A DNA stretch of 20,697 bases from an uncultured Bacilli bacterium (GTDB taxonomy: Bacteria > Bacillota_I > Bacilli_A > RF39 > UBA660): assembly GCA_947632355.1 (NCBI GenBank), contig CANROY010000016.1, positions 1 to 20,697 on the forward strand, given 5' to 3'. The position numbers and the translations under genes are program-made. Below the pieces are notes generated by a model that saw only the letters and a program-made list of their open reading frames with translations, was not told the DNA's origin and did not search any database. Positions 5,941 to 13,067 of this stretch are shown here, in pieces; the stretch's first letter is position 1, and each line of letters begins with the position of its first letter.

Positions 5941-6223
5941 TGAAAAAAATAATTATAGGAATTGTTGGAAAACCGGATAATACTTCAAGTCAATGGAGTT
6001 ATATAGAAATTAATAATGAAATAAAAGAAAATATCAATGAATTTGGAGCATTATGCATTGGAATTATAGGATTAGTGCTATATGTCCATTAGATGATTCT
6101 GTTGAAGCAATCGAAATGCCTGATAAAAAATTTATTGTAGGAATTAAATGGCATCCTGAATTAATGAAAAACAAAGAAAGTATGAGAAAAATATTTGAAG
6201 CCTTTGTGAATAGTTGTAGATAA
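5941..6223 (+). pseudogene. Remnant of class I glutamine amidotransferase (PuuD/C26-like)
   Basis: A ribosome binding site AGGTGA and ATG 5941 open MKKIIIGIVGKPDN...NEFGALCIGI, typical of the N-terminus of gamma-glutamyl-GABA hydrolase-like amidotransferases. The frame then meets a stop at 6090-6092. From about 6075, in another frame, the family C-terminus appears: DDSVEAIEMPDKKFIVGIKWHPEL..., where GIKWHPE carries the catalytic His and Glu. It ends at the TAA at 6221-6223. Only about 94 codons remain of roughly 240. The central part with the nucleophile Cys is missing, so a deletion of about 440 bases with a frame change is inferred. The product cannot be active. Confidence 0.75.
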
Positions 6224-6226
6224 TTT
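6209..6226 (+). repeat. 18-bp direct repeat, left copy
   Basis: AATAGTTGTAGATAATTT is identical to 7680-7697. The left copy spans the last codons and stop of the amidotransferase remnant. The two copies flank the MFS transporter gene. Confidence 0.7.
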
Positions 6227-6324
6227 TTTGAACAACGTTGGATTGATAGAAAATATAGGTTGTTATAGTTTATTTAAAAGCATTGCTTTTTATAGCGAAT
6301 AATGTATCTTTTTATTAAAGATGT

Positions 6325-6356
6325 GCCTAGGAAATTTAGAGTCCTAGGTCTTTTTC
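6325..6356 (+). terminator. Intrinsic terminator with no intact gene before it
   Basis: CCTAGGA pairs with TCCTAGG (7 bp plus a G-U pair, loop about 9) and is followed by TCTTTTTC. The nearest upstream gene is the decayed amidotransferase, so it may be a leftover. Apart from this, and a small hairpin ATCTTT/AAAGAT before it, I see nothing coding in 6224-6446. Confidence 0.75.
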
Positions 6357-6446
6357 ATATTTATTTATGAAAATCATTTATCACACATAGAAAAAATCTA
6401 GTATAATAATTATAAAAGTTTATTGTAACTCGAAGGGAGTATAAAA

Positions 6447-7658
6447 ATGGATTATAAAAAAGAGTATAAAAAATATTTAACATCATCAGTATTAGATACT
6501 GCAAATAACAAAATCGCAAGCAATTCTTTTTTATCAGCATTTGCAATTTACTTAGGTTTAACTGACTTTGCAATAGGCATTTACGCTTTATTAGATACTA
6601 TAACAAATGTCCTTCAAATTTTTGCTGCACCCTTATTTTCAAAAATAGGGCAATCAAAAAAAGTGGTATTGATTAATTATTCAATTTATAGAATCTCCTC
6701 AGTTTGCTTTGCATTTATACCTTTTATTTCCAATGATTTGTCTATAAGAACTATATTCTTTTTCCTATTTGCATCCATATATGCTATTACAGGTGAAATG
6801 GGATATATAACCTTTGTAAATTGGCGTATGACTTTAATTAAAAAAGAAGATAGAACTACTTTTGCTTCGACGAGAAATATATTTAAAAATACAGTTGTAT
6901 TATTATTTAGTTTAATGATGGGGGTAGTTCTTGATAGATTCACTGCTAATGGATATGAATTATATGGATTTATAGTCTTGTTTTTGATAGTATTTATCAT
7001 AGCCACTATTGATATAACATTGAGAATTTTTACTTATAAACCTGAAATTAAACAAGAAAAAATAAACCTAAAAGATAATATTTTAATTCCTGCAAAAGAT
7101 AAAAAATTTAGAAAAGTTTTAGTAACGTGTGGATTAAATAGATTTGCTTATGGTATAGGAACAATGTATTTAAATGTTTTTTTATTGAGATATTTGAATA
7201 TTAGTTATTTATATTATAGTATTTTAAATGTTTTATTGAATTTATCAGATGCACTTTCTAGTAAATTTTGGGGAAATAGAGCAAAAGAACGAAAATGGGA
7301 AAAAATTCTTTTACCAATGTCTGGAATTTTTATAATTGCTTTTGTTATTTTAGTTGTGTTTAACAATAATTATTTAATTTATTTGTTACCTGTTGTTTAT
7401 ATTTTATTAGGCTTTGGAAATGCTTCTTATGAAATGTATGACCATATTGCTATATATGAAAATTCTAAAGATAAATTGCAAACGTCTTATGTTACATTTG
7501 AAAGATTTATAGAAGGAATAGTAACAATGCTTTTGCCAATTTTATCCTATACAATTTTTTCAGAAAACGATAATATCATAAAAATAACTTTTGTATTATC
7601 CATAGTAACTTACTTATTTTTATTTCTATATATAAAGATAAAAATTGTAGATAAATAA
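6447..7658 (+). CDS. MFS-type membrane transporter
   Basis: This is a 403-residue polytopic membrane protein with about 10-12 hydrophobic helices and a central hydrophilic loop (EIKQEKINLKDN...DKKFRK, about residues 190-225). That gives the 6+6 organisation of the major facilitator superfamily. The loop between helices 2 and 3 reads FSKIGQSKKVV, a weak version of the MFS motif A. An NWRMTLIKKEDRTTFASTRN segment lies in the mid-N-terminal half. The substrate is not apparent; efflux is a reasonable guess. A ribosome binding site AAGGGAG lies 7 bases before ATG 6447 and a TATAAT (6402-6407) lies upstream. The gene is enclosed by 18-bp direct repeats (6209 and 7680), which suggests it arrived or moved as a unit. 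Confidence 0.8.
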   Translation: MDYKKEYKKYLTSSVLDTANNKIASNSFLSAFAIYLGLTDFAIGIYALLDTITNVLQIFAAPLFSKIGQSKKVVLINYSIYRISSVCFAFIPFISNDLSIRTIFFFLFASIYAITGEMGYITFVNWRMTLIKKEDRTTFASTRNIFKNTVVLLFSLMMGVVLDRFTANGYELYGFIVLFLIVFIIATIDITLRIFTYKPEIKQEKINLKDNILIPAKDKKFRKVLVTCGLNRFAYGIGTMYLNVFLLRYLNISYLYYSILNVLLNLSDALSSKFWGNRAKERKWEKILLPMSGIFIIAFVILVVFNNNYLIYLLPVVYILLGFGNASYEMYDHIAIYENSKDKLQTSYVTFERFIEGIVTMLLPILSYTIFSENDNIIKITFVLSIVTYLFLFLYIKIKIVDK

Positions 7659-7679
7659 TAGTATTTGCTGTAGTTAAAA

Positions 7680-7697
7680 AATAGTTGTAGATAATTT
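7680..7697 (+). repeat. 18-bp direct repeat, right copy
   Basis: AATAGTTGTAGATAATTT, identical to 6209-6226. It lies 21 bases after the MFS stop codon and marks the right edge of the AT-richer stretch. Confidence 0.7.
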
Positions 7698-7704
7698 ACT
7701 TCAT

Positions 7705-7733
7705 TTAACACCTCTTATAAAAAGTGCTATAAT
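7705..7733 (+). promoter_or_regulatory. Promoter of the DUF1003 gene
   Basis: TTAACA (7705-7710), 17 bases, TATAAT (7728-7733). ATG 7754 follows at a normal distance, with GAGGTG as ribosome binding site. Confidence 0.7.
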
Positions 7734-7753
7734 GAAACTACGAGGTGTAGAAA

Positions 7754-8266
7754 ATGAAAAAATTAAGTAAAAAAGAAATTGTAAAAATGTTGTTAGAACA
7801 AAATATTGATGAAAAAAGTGAAGAAGAATTACTAGATATGCTTGTGGATAATCCTATTAGTGTGGATGTCGATAAATTAGAAGAAGAAAATATGACGTTT
7901 GGAGATAAAGTTGCCGATAAGTTGACGGAAATTGCAGGTAGTTGGAAGTTTATTATTTTCTTTTCTTTATTTTTAATTGCTTGGATTGTTTTAAATGGGG
8001 TAATTTTAACCCACGCTGTTGACCCATTTCCTTTTATTTTACTGAATTTAGTATTATCTTGTGTTGCGGCTTTACAAGCCCCTATTATTATGATGAGTCA
8101 AAATCGCCAAGCAAAAAAAGATAGTTTAAGAAATAAAAATGATTATAAAACGGATTTAAAAACCGAATTAATTATTGAAGAATTACATGATAAAATAGAT
8201 GAGATTCTTTTAAGACAAAAGAAAATAGAAAAAGAATTAGAAGAATTAAAAACGAATACTAAATAA
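7754..8266 (+). CDS. DUF1003 family membrane protein
   Basis: This is a protein of 170 residues matching the DUF1003 pattern. An acidic N-terminal region (1-50) is followed by FGDKVADKLTEIAGSWKF, membrane helix 1 (about 65-84, ending WIVLNGVIL) and the conserved DPFPFILLNLVLSCVAALQAPIIMMSQNRQ, which contains helix 2 (93-114). The C-terminal third is a charged coiled coil (EELHDKIDEILLRQKKIEKELEEL). The family is widespread, sits in the cytoplasmic membrane and has no firmly established function. It has its own promoter and lies just outside the direct-repeat-bounded region. Confidence 0.88.
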   Translation: MKKLSKKEIVKMLLEQNIDEKSEEELLDMLVDNPISVDVDKLEEENMTFGDKVADKLTEIAGSWKFIIFFSLFLIAWIVLNGVILTHAVDPFPFILLNLVLSCVAALQAPIIMMSQNRQAKKDSLRNKNDYKTDLKTELIIEELHDKIDEILLRQKKIEKELEELKTNTK

Positions 8267-8316
8267 TATACATAAAGAAATCTTTTTAACACACATTAAT
8301 AATGGTGAAGCCTTGT

Positions 8317-9756
8317 ATGAGTTTATGGGAAAAAGATTTAAATCAAAACTTCTTACCGAAACTAGAAGAAGATAGAGAAGTAGATACGTTAATTATTGGG
8401 GGAGGAATTGCAGGATTAACTACCCTTTATTTTTTGCGTAATCAAAAAAAGACTATTTTGGTAGATGCTAGTCTATGTGGAAATGGTGTTACAAAAAATA
8501 CAACCGGAAAACTAACGTATTTACAAAATACCATTTATACGGATTTAAAAAACAACATTGATGAAGAAACCGCGATAGAGTATTTAAAAAGTCAAAAATA
8601 TGCTATACATCTTGCTAAAAAGATTTTAGAAAAAGAGCATATTTCTTGTAATTTGGAACAAGTGGATTCTTATGTTTTTACCAATCAAGAAAAGCATCAA
8701 AAAAAATTAGAACAAGAAAAAGCGTTTTTGGAAAGTCAACAAATCGATGTTCAAGTGGATAATCTTCCTTTACCGATTTCCTATAAAAGTGCTATTTGTG
8801 TACATGATACCTATGTATTTCATCCTATTAAATACATAAATGCTTTAAAAGAAATGCTTAAAAACTCGATTTATGAACAAACGAAAATTATAAAAATCAA
8901 ACGCAATAAGAAGCAATATATTTGTTATGGAGAAAATTTTAAAATACGTGCTACCAACGTTATTGTTACTTGTCATTATCCTTTCTTTTTTCTTCCTTTT
9001 TGTTTGCCTTTGAAATCTCATATTGAAAAGTCTTATATACTAGCAAGAGAAGTCCCTAAAAATTTACACTATTCTTGTATTACGGTTGGAAATCCTACTT
9101 TATCTGTACGATTTTATGAAGAAAAGAAGAAAGTGTATCAAATATGTCTAGCAAGTAGTACGAAAACAAGTAAAAATCAGGAGGACGTGAAAAACTTTTT
9201 CAATGTGCAAAAACAGTTTGGAATAAAAGAGGAAGAAATTGTTGCACGCTGGAGTAATGTTGATATTATAACGGATGATCACTTGCCTTATATTGGAGAG
9301 GTTAAGAAAAACTTTTATGTAGCGACCGGTTTTAATACGTGGGGAATGACAAATGGAATACTAGCAGGAGAAATGTTAAGTAAGGCCGTAAAAAAAGAAG
9401 ACATTCCTTTTAAAGATTTATTTACTTTAAAAAGAAGTAATTTTTATCAAATTAAAAGTTTTTTTAGTAATACCTTAAATAGTGCAGTTGCCTTTATTGG
9501 AAGTAAGAAAAAAGAAAAAGAGTGGTATCAAAAAAATCCTTGTATTACGAAAATAAACGAAAAAAGCGTTGGCATCTATGTTGATAAAGAAAGTAAAAAA
9601 CACACCGTTTTTACGACATGTCCTCATATGGGTTGTAGTTTAATTTTTAATGAACAAGAAAAAACATGGGATTGTCCTTGCCATAGTTCTAGATTTTCTT
9701 TGGATGGAGAATGTTTAAAAGGACCAAGTACAAAAGATATTCGTTATAAAGAATAA
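8317..9756 (+). CDS. FAD-dependent oxidoreductase with C-terminal Rieske [2Fe-2S] domain
   Basis: This is a two-domain redox protein of 479 residues. The N-terminal part is a DAO-type FAD domain with the dinucleotide-binding loop IIGGGIAGL (26-34) and a late FAD-contact segment VATGFNTWGMTNGILAGEML. The C-terminal 46 residues form a Rieske centre: CPHMGC (C435, H437, C440) and CPCH (C453, C455, H456). Both cluster ligands and the disulfide pair are present. An in-frame ATG at 8302 exists, but GGTGA (8304-8308) is well placed for ATG 8317, and family members begin near the Ser-Leu-Trp found here (MSLWEKD). The substrate is unknown, and proteins of this kind are found in many Bacilli. Its stop touches the stop of the opposite-strand gene with no gap. 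Confidence 0.88.
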   Translation: MSLWEKDLNQNFLPKLEEDREVDTLIIGGGIAGLTTLYFLRNQKKTILVDASLCGNGVTKNTTGKLTYLQNTIYTDLKNNIDEETAIEYLKSQKYAIHLAKKILEKEHISCNLEQVDSYVFTNQEKHQKKLEQEKAFLESQQIDVQVDNLPLPISYKSAICVHDTYVFHPIKYINALKEMLKNSIYEQTKIIKIKRNKKQYICYGENFKIRATNVIVTCHYPFFFLPFCLPLKSHIEKSYILAREVPKNLHYSCITVGNPTLSVRFYEEKKKVYQICLASSTKTSKNQEDVKNFFNVQKQFGIKEEEIVARWSNVDIITDDHLPYIGEVKKNFYVATGFNTWGMTNGILAGEMLSKAVKKEDIPFKDLFTLKRSNFYQIKSFFSNTLNSAVAFIGSKKKEKEWYQKNPCITKINEKSVGIYVDKESKKHTVFTTCPHMGCSLIFNEQEKTWDCPCHSSRFSLDGECLKGPSTKDIRYKE

Positions 9757-10869
9757 TTATTTTTGAAAATGTAAATCCATTACTTTTTTTCTAATAGTTT
9801 GATAATCATCTTGCATAAAGGTTATGTGGTGTTGTTCTAAAAAAGGTTTTAAATCATTTGCATTTCTTTTACGAAGGTTTAAAAACGTTTCTAAAGCAAA
9901 TTCTCTATCTTTTTGGTCTAAAACTTCTAAATCTAGACTCGTTAAGAAAGAAAATGCATAGAGGGCTGTTTCTTTGGGGGATTCAAGTAAGATATACTCT
10001 AAAAGGGATTCGTTCAGTAGAAAAGATACTCCATCTTCTAAAAATTTTTTTACGATGTCTTTAAATGGTACATCTTTCTTTCGTTTATAAAGGTCATAAG
10101 CAATAGATTCTATATAAAAATCTCTAACGTTATCAAAGCCATCTAAATAACTATTTTTTTCTAAAGTGGGAAGCATAGAAGAGAATAAGTTTTTTTCTTT
10201 TAAGAATTGTAGTGCTAAATACTCTCCAAAAGCACCTTCTATTTCGTGTAAATAGAAGTGATTGGGAAATAGGGAAACATTTACGTCATACTCTAAGAAG
10301 TAGCCGTGAAATAATTCGTGCGTAAACGTTAAAAAATCATTTAAAGTATAATCTCTTACAATATGGAAAAACGGTATATAATAGGGTAAATAAAACGTAT
10401 AGGTATTTCCACTGTAACAAGTATCACTTTCCGAATCAAAATAAATAGTGCCTTTTTGCTTTAAAAGAGATTTTAATTTTATACGCAACTCTTGATTAGG
10501 TAGCCAGTTTAAAAACTCATGTACTAAAGAAATAAGTTCATCGTTTGTTAAGGAAAGAGTTGGTAATTCCTCTTTATCAATTTCTTCGTTGAAATTCGTG
10601 AGTTTTAGATTTGCTTCTACTAAAGAAGTTTTGACAAATGTGGGAATAGATTCTATTTCGTTTAGTGCATCATAAGAAAATTCTTCCTCTTCTTCTAAAT
10701 TGATGATTTCTTCTTTAGGGTACATAATGTCATTCATTTCTTTTAAAAAGAGTAATTTCTCATTTATTTCTTCTAAATCTTCTTTTGTTAATCCTTCGGT
10801 GTTTTTTCTTAAATTTTTGTAGGCATTTTTAATTTTTTGTAACTTCTTTTGGTCCCAAACGTATTTCAC
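9757..10869 (-). CDS. M3-like zinc metallopeptidase, short form
   Basis: This is a protein of 370 residues with a zinc-protease motif HELFHG (His184, Glu185, His188 counted from GTG 10869). It is followed by EIEGAFGEYL (209-218), whose ExxGxxxE pattern mimics the third-ligand helix of M3 oligoendopeptidases. Known M3 enzymes are usually 550-680 residues, so this is a compact or divergent relative. The N-terminus is a Lys/Glu-rich helical region. A longer frame from ATG 10890 exists. However, the promoter TTGCTT-17-TATAAT (10921 to 10893, minus strand) predicts transcription from about 10886, and GAGGTG sits 6 bases before GTG 10869, so I choose the latter. Its stop abuts the convergent Rieske gene. 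The substrate is unknown. Confidence 0.7.
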   Translation of the reverse strand: MKYVWDQKKLQKIKNAYKNLRKNTEGLTKEDLEEINEKLLFLKEMNDIMYPKEEIINLEEEEEFSYDALNEIESIPTFVKTSLVEANLKLTNFNEEIDKEELPTLSLTNDELISLVHEFLNWLPNQELRIKLKSLLKQKGTIYFDSESDTCYSGNTYTFYLPYYIPFFHIVRDYTLNDFLTFTHELFHGYFLEYDVNVSLFPNHFYLHEIEGAFGEYLALQFLKEKNLFSSMLPTLEKNSYLDGFDNVRDFYIESIAYDLYKRKKDVPFKDIVKKFLEDGVSFLLNESLLEYILLESPKETALYAFSFLTSLDLEVLDQKDREFALETFLNLRKRNANDLKPFLEQHHITFMQDDYQTIRKKVMDLHFQK

Positions 10870-10892
10870 GTACCTCACCTCATTAGTCATCT

Positions 10893-10921
10893 ATTATATA
10901 GAAATCCTATAAAAAAAGCAA
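10893..10921 (-). promoter_or_regulatory. Promoter of the M3-like peptidase gene
   Basis: On the minus strand, TTGCTT (10921-10916), 17 bases, TATAAT (10898-10893). Its position excludes the upstream ATG at 10890 as a start. Confidence 0.7.
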
Positions 10922-10954
10922 ATTCTTTGGTATACTAGTTTTAGGTGATGCAAA

Positions 10955-11833
10955 TTGAAACTAAGTAATGAATGGAAAGAATATGAATGCATCGATGCAG
11001 GTGGAGGAGAAAAATTAGAACGATTTGGTTCCTTTACGTTTCGAAGACCCGACCCACAAGCCATTTGGGATGTTGCATCCTATGATGCTTGGCAAAACGT
11101 AGATGGATTTTACCACCGAAGTAGTGAAGGGGGAGGACATTGGGAATTTAAGACCAAACTCCCTGAATTTTGGACGATTTCTTATAAACATTTGACGTTT
11201 AAAGTAAGTCCTACTAATTTTAAACATACCGGTATTTTTCCCGAACAAGCAACCAATTGGGATTTTATTATGGATAAGATAGAGCACGCAGGTAGAGAAA
11301 TCAAAGTATTAAACTTATTTGCTTATACAGGATGTGCTTCTATGGCAGCAGCAAGTCAGCATGCCAAAGTTGTCCAAGTGGATGCTTCTCGTGGTATGAC
11401 CGACTGGGCGAAAGAAAATATGCGTTTGTCTCATTTAGAAAACGAAGAAATTCATTTTATTGTGGATGATTGTATTAAGTTTGTAGAAAGAGAAATAAGA
11501 CGTGGGAATAAGTATGATGCCATTATTATGGACCCTCCAAGTTATGGAAGAGGACCAAATAAAGAGATTTGGAAGTTTGAAAAAAACATTTATAACTTAA
11601 TTGATTTATGTATGCAAATTCTATCAGATAATCCTTTATTTTTCCTAATTAATTCCTATACGACAGGAATTTCATCAACCGTTTTAGAAAATATTTTAAA
11701 AACAACGATTTTAAAAAAATATCCAAAGGGAAAAGTGAGTGCTGGAGAAATAGGACTTCCGATTACAAGAGACAATCTAGTTTTACCGTGTGGTATTTAT
11801 GGTAGGTTTGAAAATGATGAACATTCTTTATGA
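10955..11833 (+). CDS. Class I SAM-dependent methyltransferase, RlmI/RlmK-like
   Basis: This is a 292-residue protein with the SAM-binding motif I VLNLFAYTGCASMAA (118-132), an acidic motif after strand 2 (VVQVDASRGMTDWAKEN) and the catalytic-site motif DPPSYGRG (193-200). That combination is typical of the 23S rRNA m5C methyltransferase RlmI/YccW group and related enzymes. The N-terminal 110 residues are family-specific (WQNVDGFYHRSSEGGGHWEF), and no PUA domain is evident. The start is TTG 10955, with AGGTG (10943-10947) 7 bases ahead; ATG 10948 is out of frame. The end overlaps the pseudouridine synthase gene by about 20 bases. The RNA-modification partner next door supports an RNA target, but the exact nucleotide is unknown. 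Confidence 0.82.
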   Translation: MKLSNEWKEYECIDAGGGEKLERFGSFTFRRPDPQAIWDVASYDAWQNVDGFYHRSSEGGGHWEFKTKLPEFWTISYKHLTFKVSPTNFKHTGIFPEQATNWDFIMDKIEHAGREIKVLNLFAYTGCASMAAASQHAKVVQVDASRGMTDWAKENMRLSHLENEEIHFIVDDCIKFVEREIRRGNKYDAIIMDPPSYGRGPNKEIWKFEKNIYNLIDLCMQILSDNPLFFLINSYTTGISSTVLENILKTTILKKYPKGKVSAGEIGLPITRDNLVLPCGIYGRFENDEHSL

Positions 11834-12470
11834 AGATAACCATTTGTTAGTGGTTGAAAAACCTATCAATGTATTAGTGCAAAGCGATAGTACCAAAGAT
11901 AAAGATTTACTTACTATGCTAAAAGAATACCTAAAAGAAAAGTATCAAAAACCGGGGAATGTCTATTTAGGTTTAGTGCATCGTTTGGACCGGGTTGTCG
12001 GAGGTGTAATGGTTTTTGCAAAAACTTCTAAATGTGCCAGTCGTTTAGGAAAACAAGTTGCAAATCATACCTTCCAAAAAACGTACTACGCTGTTTTATG
12101 TGGGAATCTAACGAAAAATGGACACTTGGAAAACTATCTTTTAAAGGATGAAAAAACCAACACCTCTTATGTAGATAGGGCAGGGAAACTTTCTATTTTG
12201 GACTATGAAGTTCTAGATAATCAAAAGAACTATACCTTAGTAAAAATTCATTTAAAAACCGGAAGGCATCATCAAATACGTGTGCAATTTTCTCATATAG
12301 GATATCCTTTGTATGGGGATGCCAGGTACAATCCAAATTATAAAGTCGGAGAACAAATTGCTCTGTTTGCAAGTTCTATAACGTTTTTACATCCAATTAC
12401 GAGTGACCCCTTAACCTTTACATTACCTTTACCAAAGCGTTATCCTTATACTTTATTTACGAATAAATAA
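11814..12470 (+). CDS. RluA-family RNA pseudouridine synthase
   Basis: This is a protein of 218 residues that isomerises uridine to pseudouridine in rRNA or tRNA. The catalytic motif is HRLDRVVGGVMVFAKTSK (56-73) with Asp59 as the catalytic residue. The later family motif GRHHQIRVQFSHIGYPLYGD is also present. There is no S4 domain, and the protein is shorter than RluD (about 300), like many small Firmicutes members. The start is ATG 11814 (or the adjacent ATG 11817), with GGTAGG upstream; an in-frame ATG at 11790 lies deep in the previous gene and has no binding site. It overlaps the methyltransferase gene by about 20 bases, so the two are probably translationally coupled as an RNA-modification pair. 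Confidence 0.87.
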   Translation: MMNILYEDNHLLVVEKPINVLVQSDSTKDKDLLTMLKEYLKEKYQKPGNVYLGLVHRLDRVVGGVMVFAKTSKCASRLGKQVANHTFQKTYYAVLCGNLTKNGHLENYLLKDEKTNTSYVDRAGKLSILDYEVLDNQKNYTLVKIHLKTGRHHQIRVQFSHIGYPLYGDARYNPNYKVGEQIALFASSITFLHPITSDPLTFTLPLPKRYPYTLFTNK

Positions 12471-12474
12471 TCAT

Positions 12475-12507
12475 CCACTTTCATACAGTTAATTGGTGAT
12501 AAAGTGG
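12475..12507 (+). promoter_or_regulatory. Inverted repeat around the ferritin-like gene start
   Basis: CCACTTT (12475-12481) and AAAGTGG (12501-12507) can pair in the mRNA. The second arm contains the GTG start codon and the loop holds the ribosome binding site GGTGA, so it may lower translation of the downstream gene. Confidence 0.35.
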
Positions 12508-13001
12508 AATACAAAGTAAACCTTCCTTACCCTAAAATAGAAGTAGAAAAAAAAGATAAAAGAGTAGCCAGTTTATTACTCAATTCATACGCCGGTCGGG
12601 TAAGTGAAGATACAGCAATACACGATTATATCTTTCAAATGATGATGCTTGATCATCCAGAGTATAAAAAAACTTTAAAAGGAATTGCTATTGTGGAGAT
12701 GCATCATTTAGAGATTTTAGGGAATCTTATTTATGCTTTAGGGTGTACGCCTTTATTTGGTAAAGTCGAAAAAAATGAAATTGATTGGTTTACAGGTTCT
12801 TATGTCAATTACGATAATGATTTTACAAGTGTTTTACAAAGTGACATAGAGGAGGAACAAAAAACCATCGAACAATACCAAAAAGTGATAAGACTTACAA
12901 ATGATTTAAATGTCAAACAAGTTTTACAACGAATTATCTTAGATGAAGAATACCATATTGAACTATTTTCGAAAATGCTTAGAGAAGTTACCAAAAGGTA
13001 A
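12504..13001 (+). CDS. Ferritin-like diiron-carboxylate protein
   Basis: This is a four-helix-bundle protein of 165 residues. The metal-ligand pattern is visible: Glu35 (SEDTAIHDYIF), ExxH at Glu65-His68 (EMHHLE), acidic residues in helix 3 (DIEEEQKTIEQY, 114-125), and a second ExxH at Glu148-His151 (DEEYHIEL). This resembles rubrerythrin-type or catalase-like ferritin-fold proteins of anaerobic Firmicutes. There is no rubredoxin domain. The likely role is oxygen, peroxide or iron handling, but this is inferred. The start is GTG 12504 with TTGGTGA just upstream. It lies 33 bases after the pseudouridine synthase gene and its stop codon is inside a strong terminator. Confidence 0.82.
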   Translation: MEYKVNLPYPKIEVEKKDKRVASLLLNSYAGRVSEDTAIHDYIFQMMMLDHPEYKKTLKGIAIVEMHHLEILGNLIYALGCTPLFGKVEKNEIDWFTGSYVNYDNDFTSVLQSDIEEEQKTIEQYQKVIRLTNDLNVKQVLQRIILDEEYHIELFSKMLREVTKR

Positions 13002-13011
13002 CGCTTTTTTC
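12987..13011 (+). terminator. Intrinsic terminator overlapping the ferritin-like gene stop
   Basis: GTTACC-AAAA-GGTAAC (12987-13002) followed by GC and six T. The stop codon TAA is within the stem. Confidence 0.9.
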
Positions 13012-13034
13012 TTTTCTAGCCCTCTATCTTATGG

Positions 13035-13051
13035 TATAATACAAGTATAAT
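13035..13051 (+). promoter_or_regulatory. Candidate -10 boxes before the redox operon
   Basis: Two TATAAT boxes (13035-13040 and 13046-13051) lie upstream of the ribosome binding site GAGAGGG (13055-13061). No good -35 is visible. CCCTCT (13020) and AGAGGG (13056) flank them as an inverted repeat. Confidence 0.4.
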
Positions 13052-13067
13052 AAAGAGAGGGTACGAC

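Noticed and set aside
2839..7704. Attachment-site duplication of the tRNA-Ala 3' end
   Set aside because: I looked for a second copy of the T-arm and acceptor sequence further along and found none in the window.
7709..7747. ACACCTC/GAGGTGT inverted repeat around the DUF1003 promoter as an mRNA switch
   Set aside because: The left arm overlaps the -35 box and is not in the transcript, so the two arms cannot pair in the mRNA. An operator role is possible but unsupported.
10870..10890. ATG 10890 as start of the M3-like gene
   Set aside because: It lies upstream of the transcription start predicted by a good promoter, and GTG 10869 has the binding site.
13020..13061. CCCTCT/AGAGGG repeat before the CrtI-like gene as a leader hairpin
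   Set aside because: The left arm is upstream of the -10 boxes, so it is not expected in the RNA.
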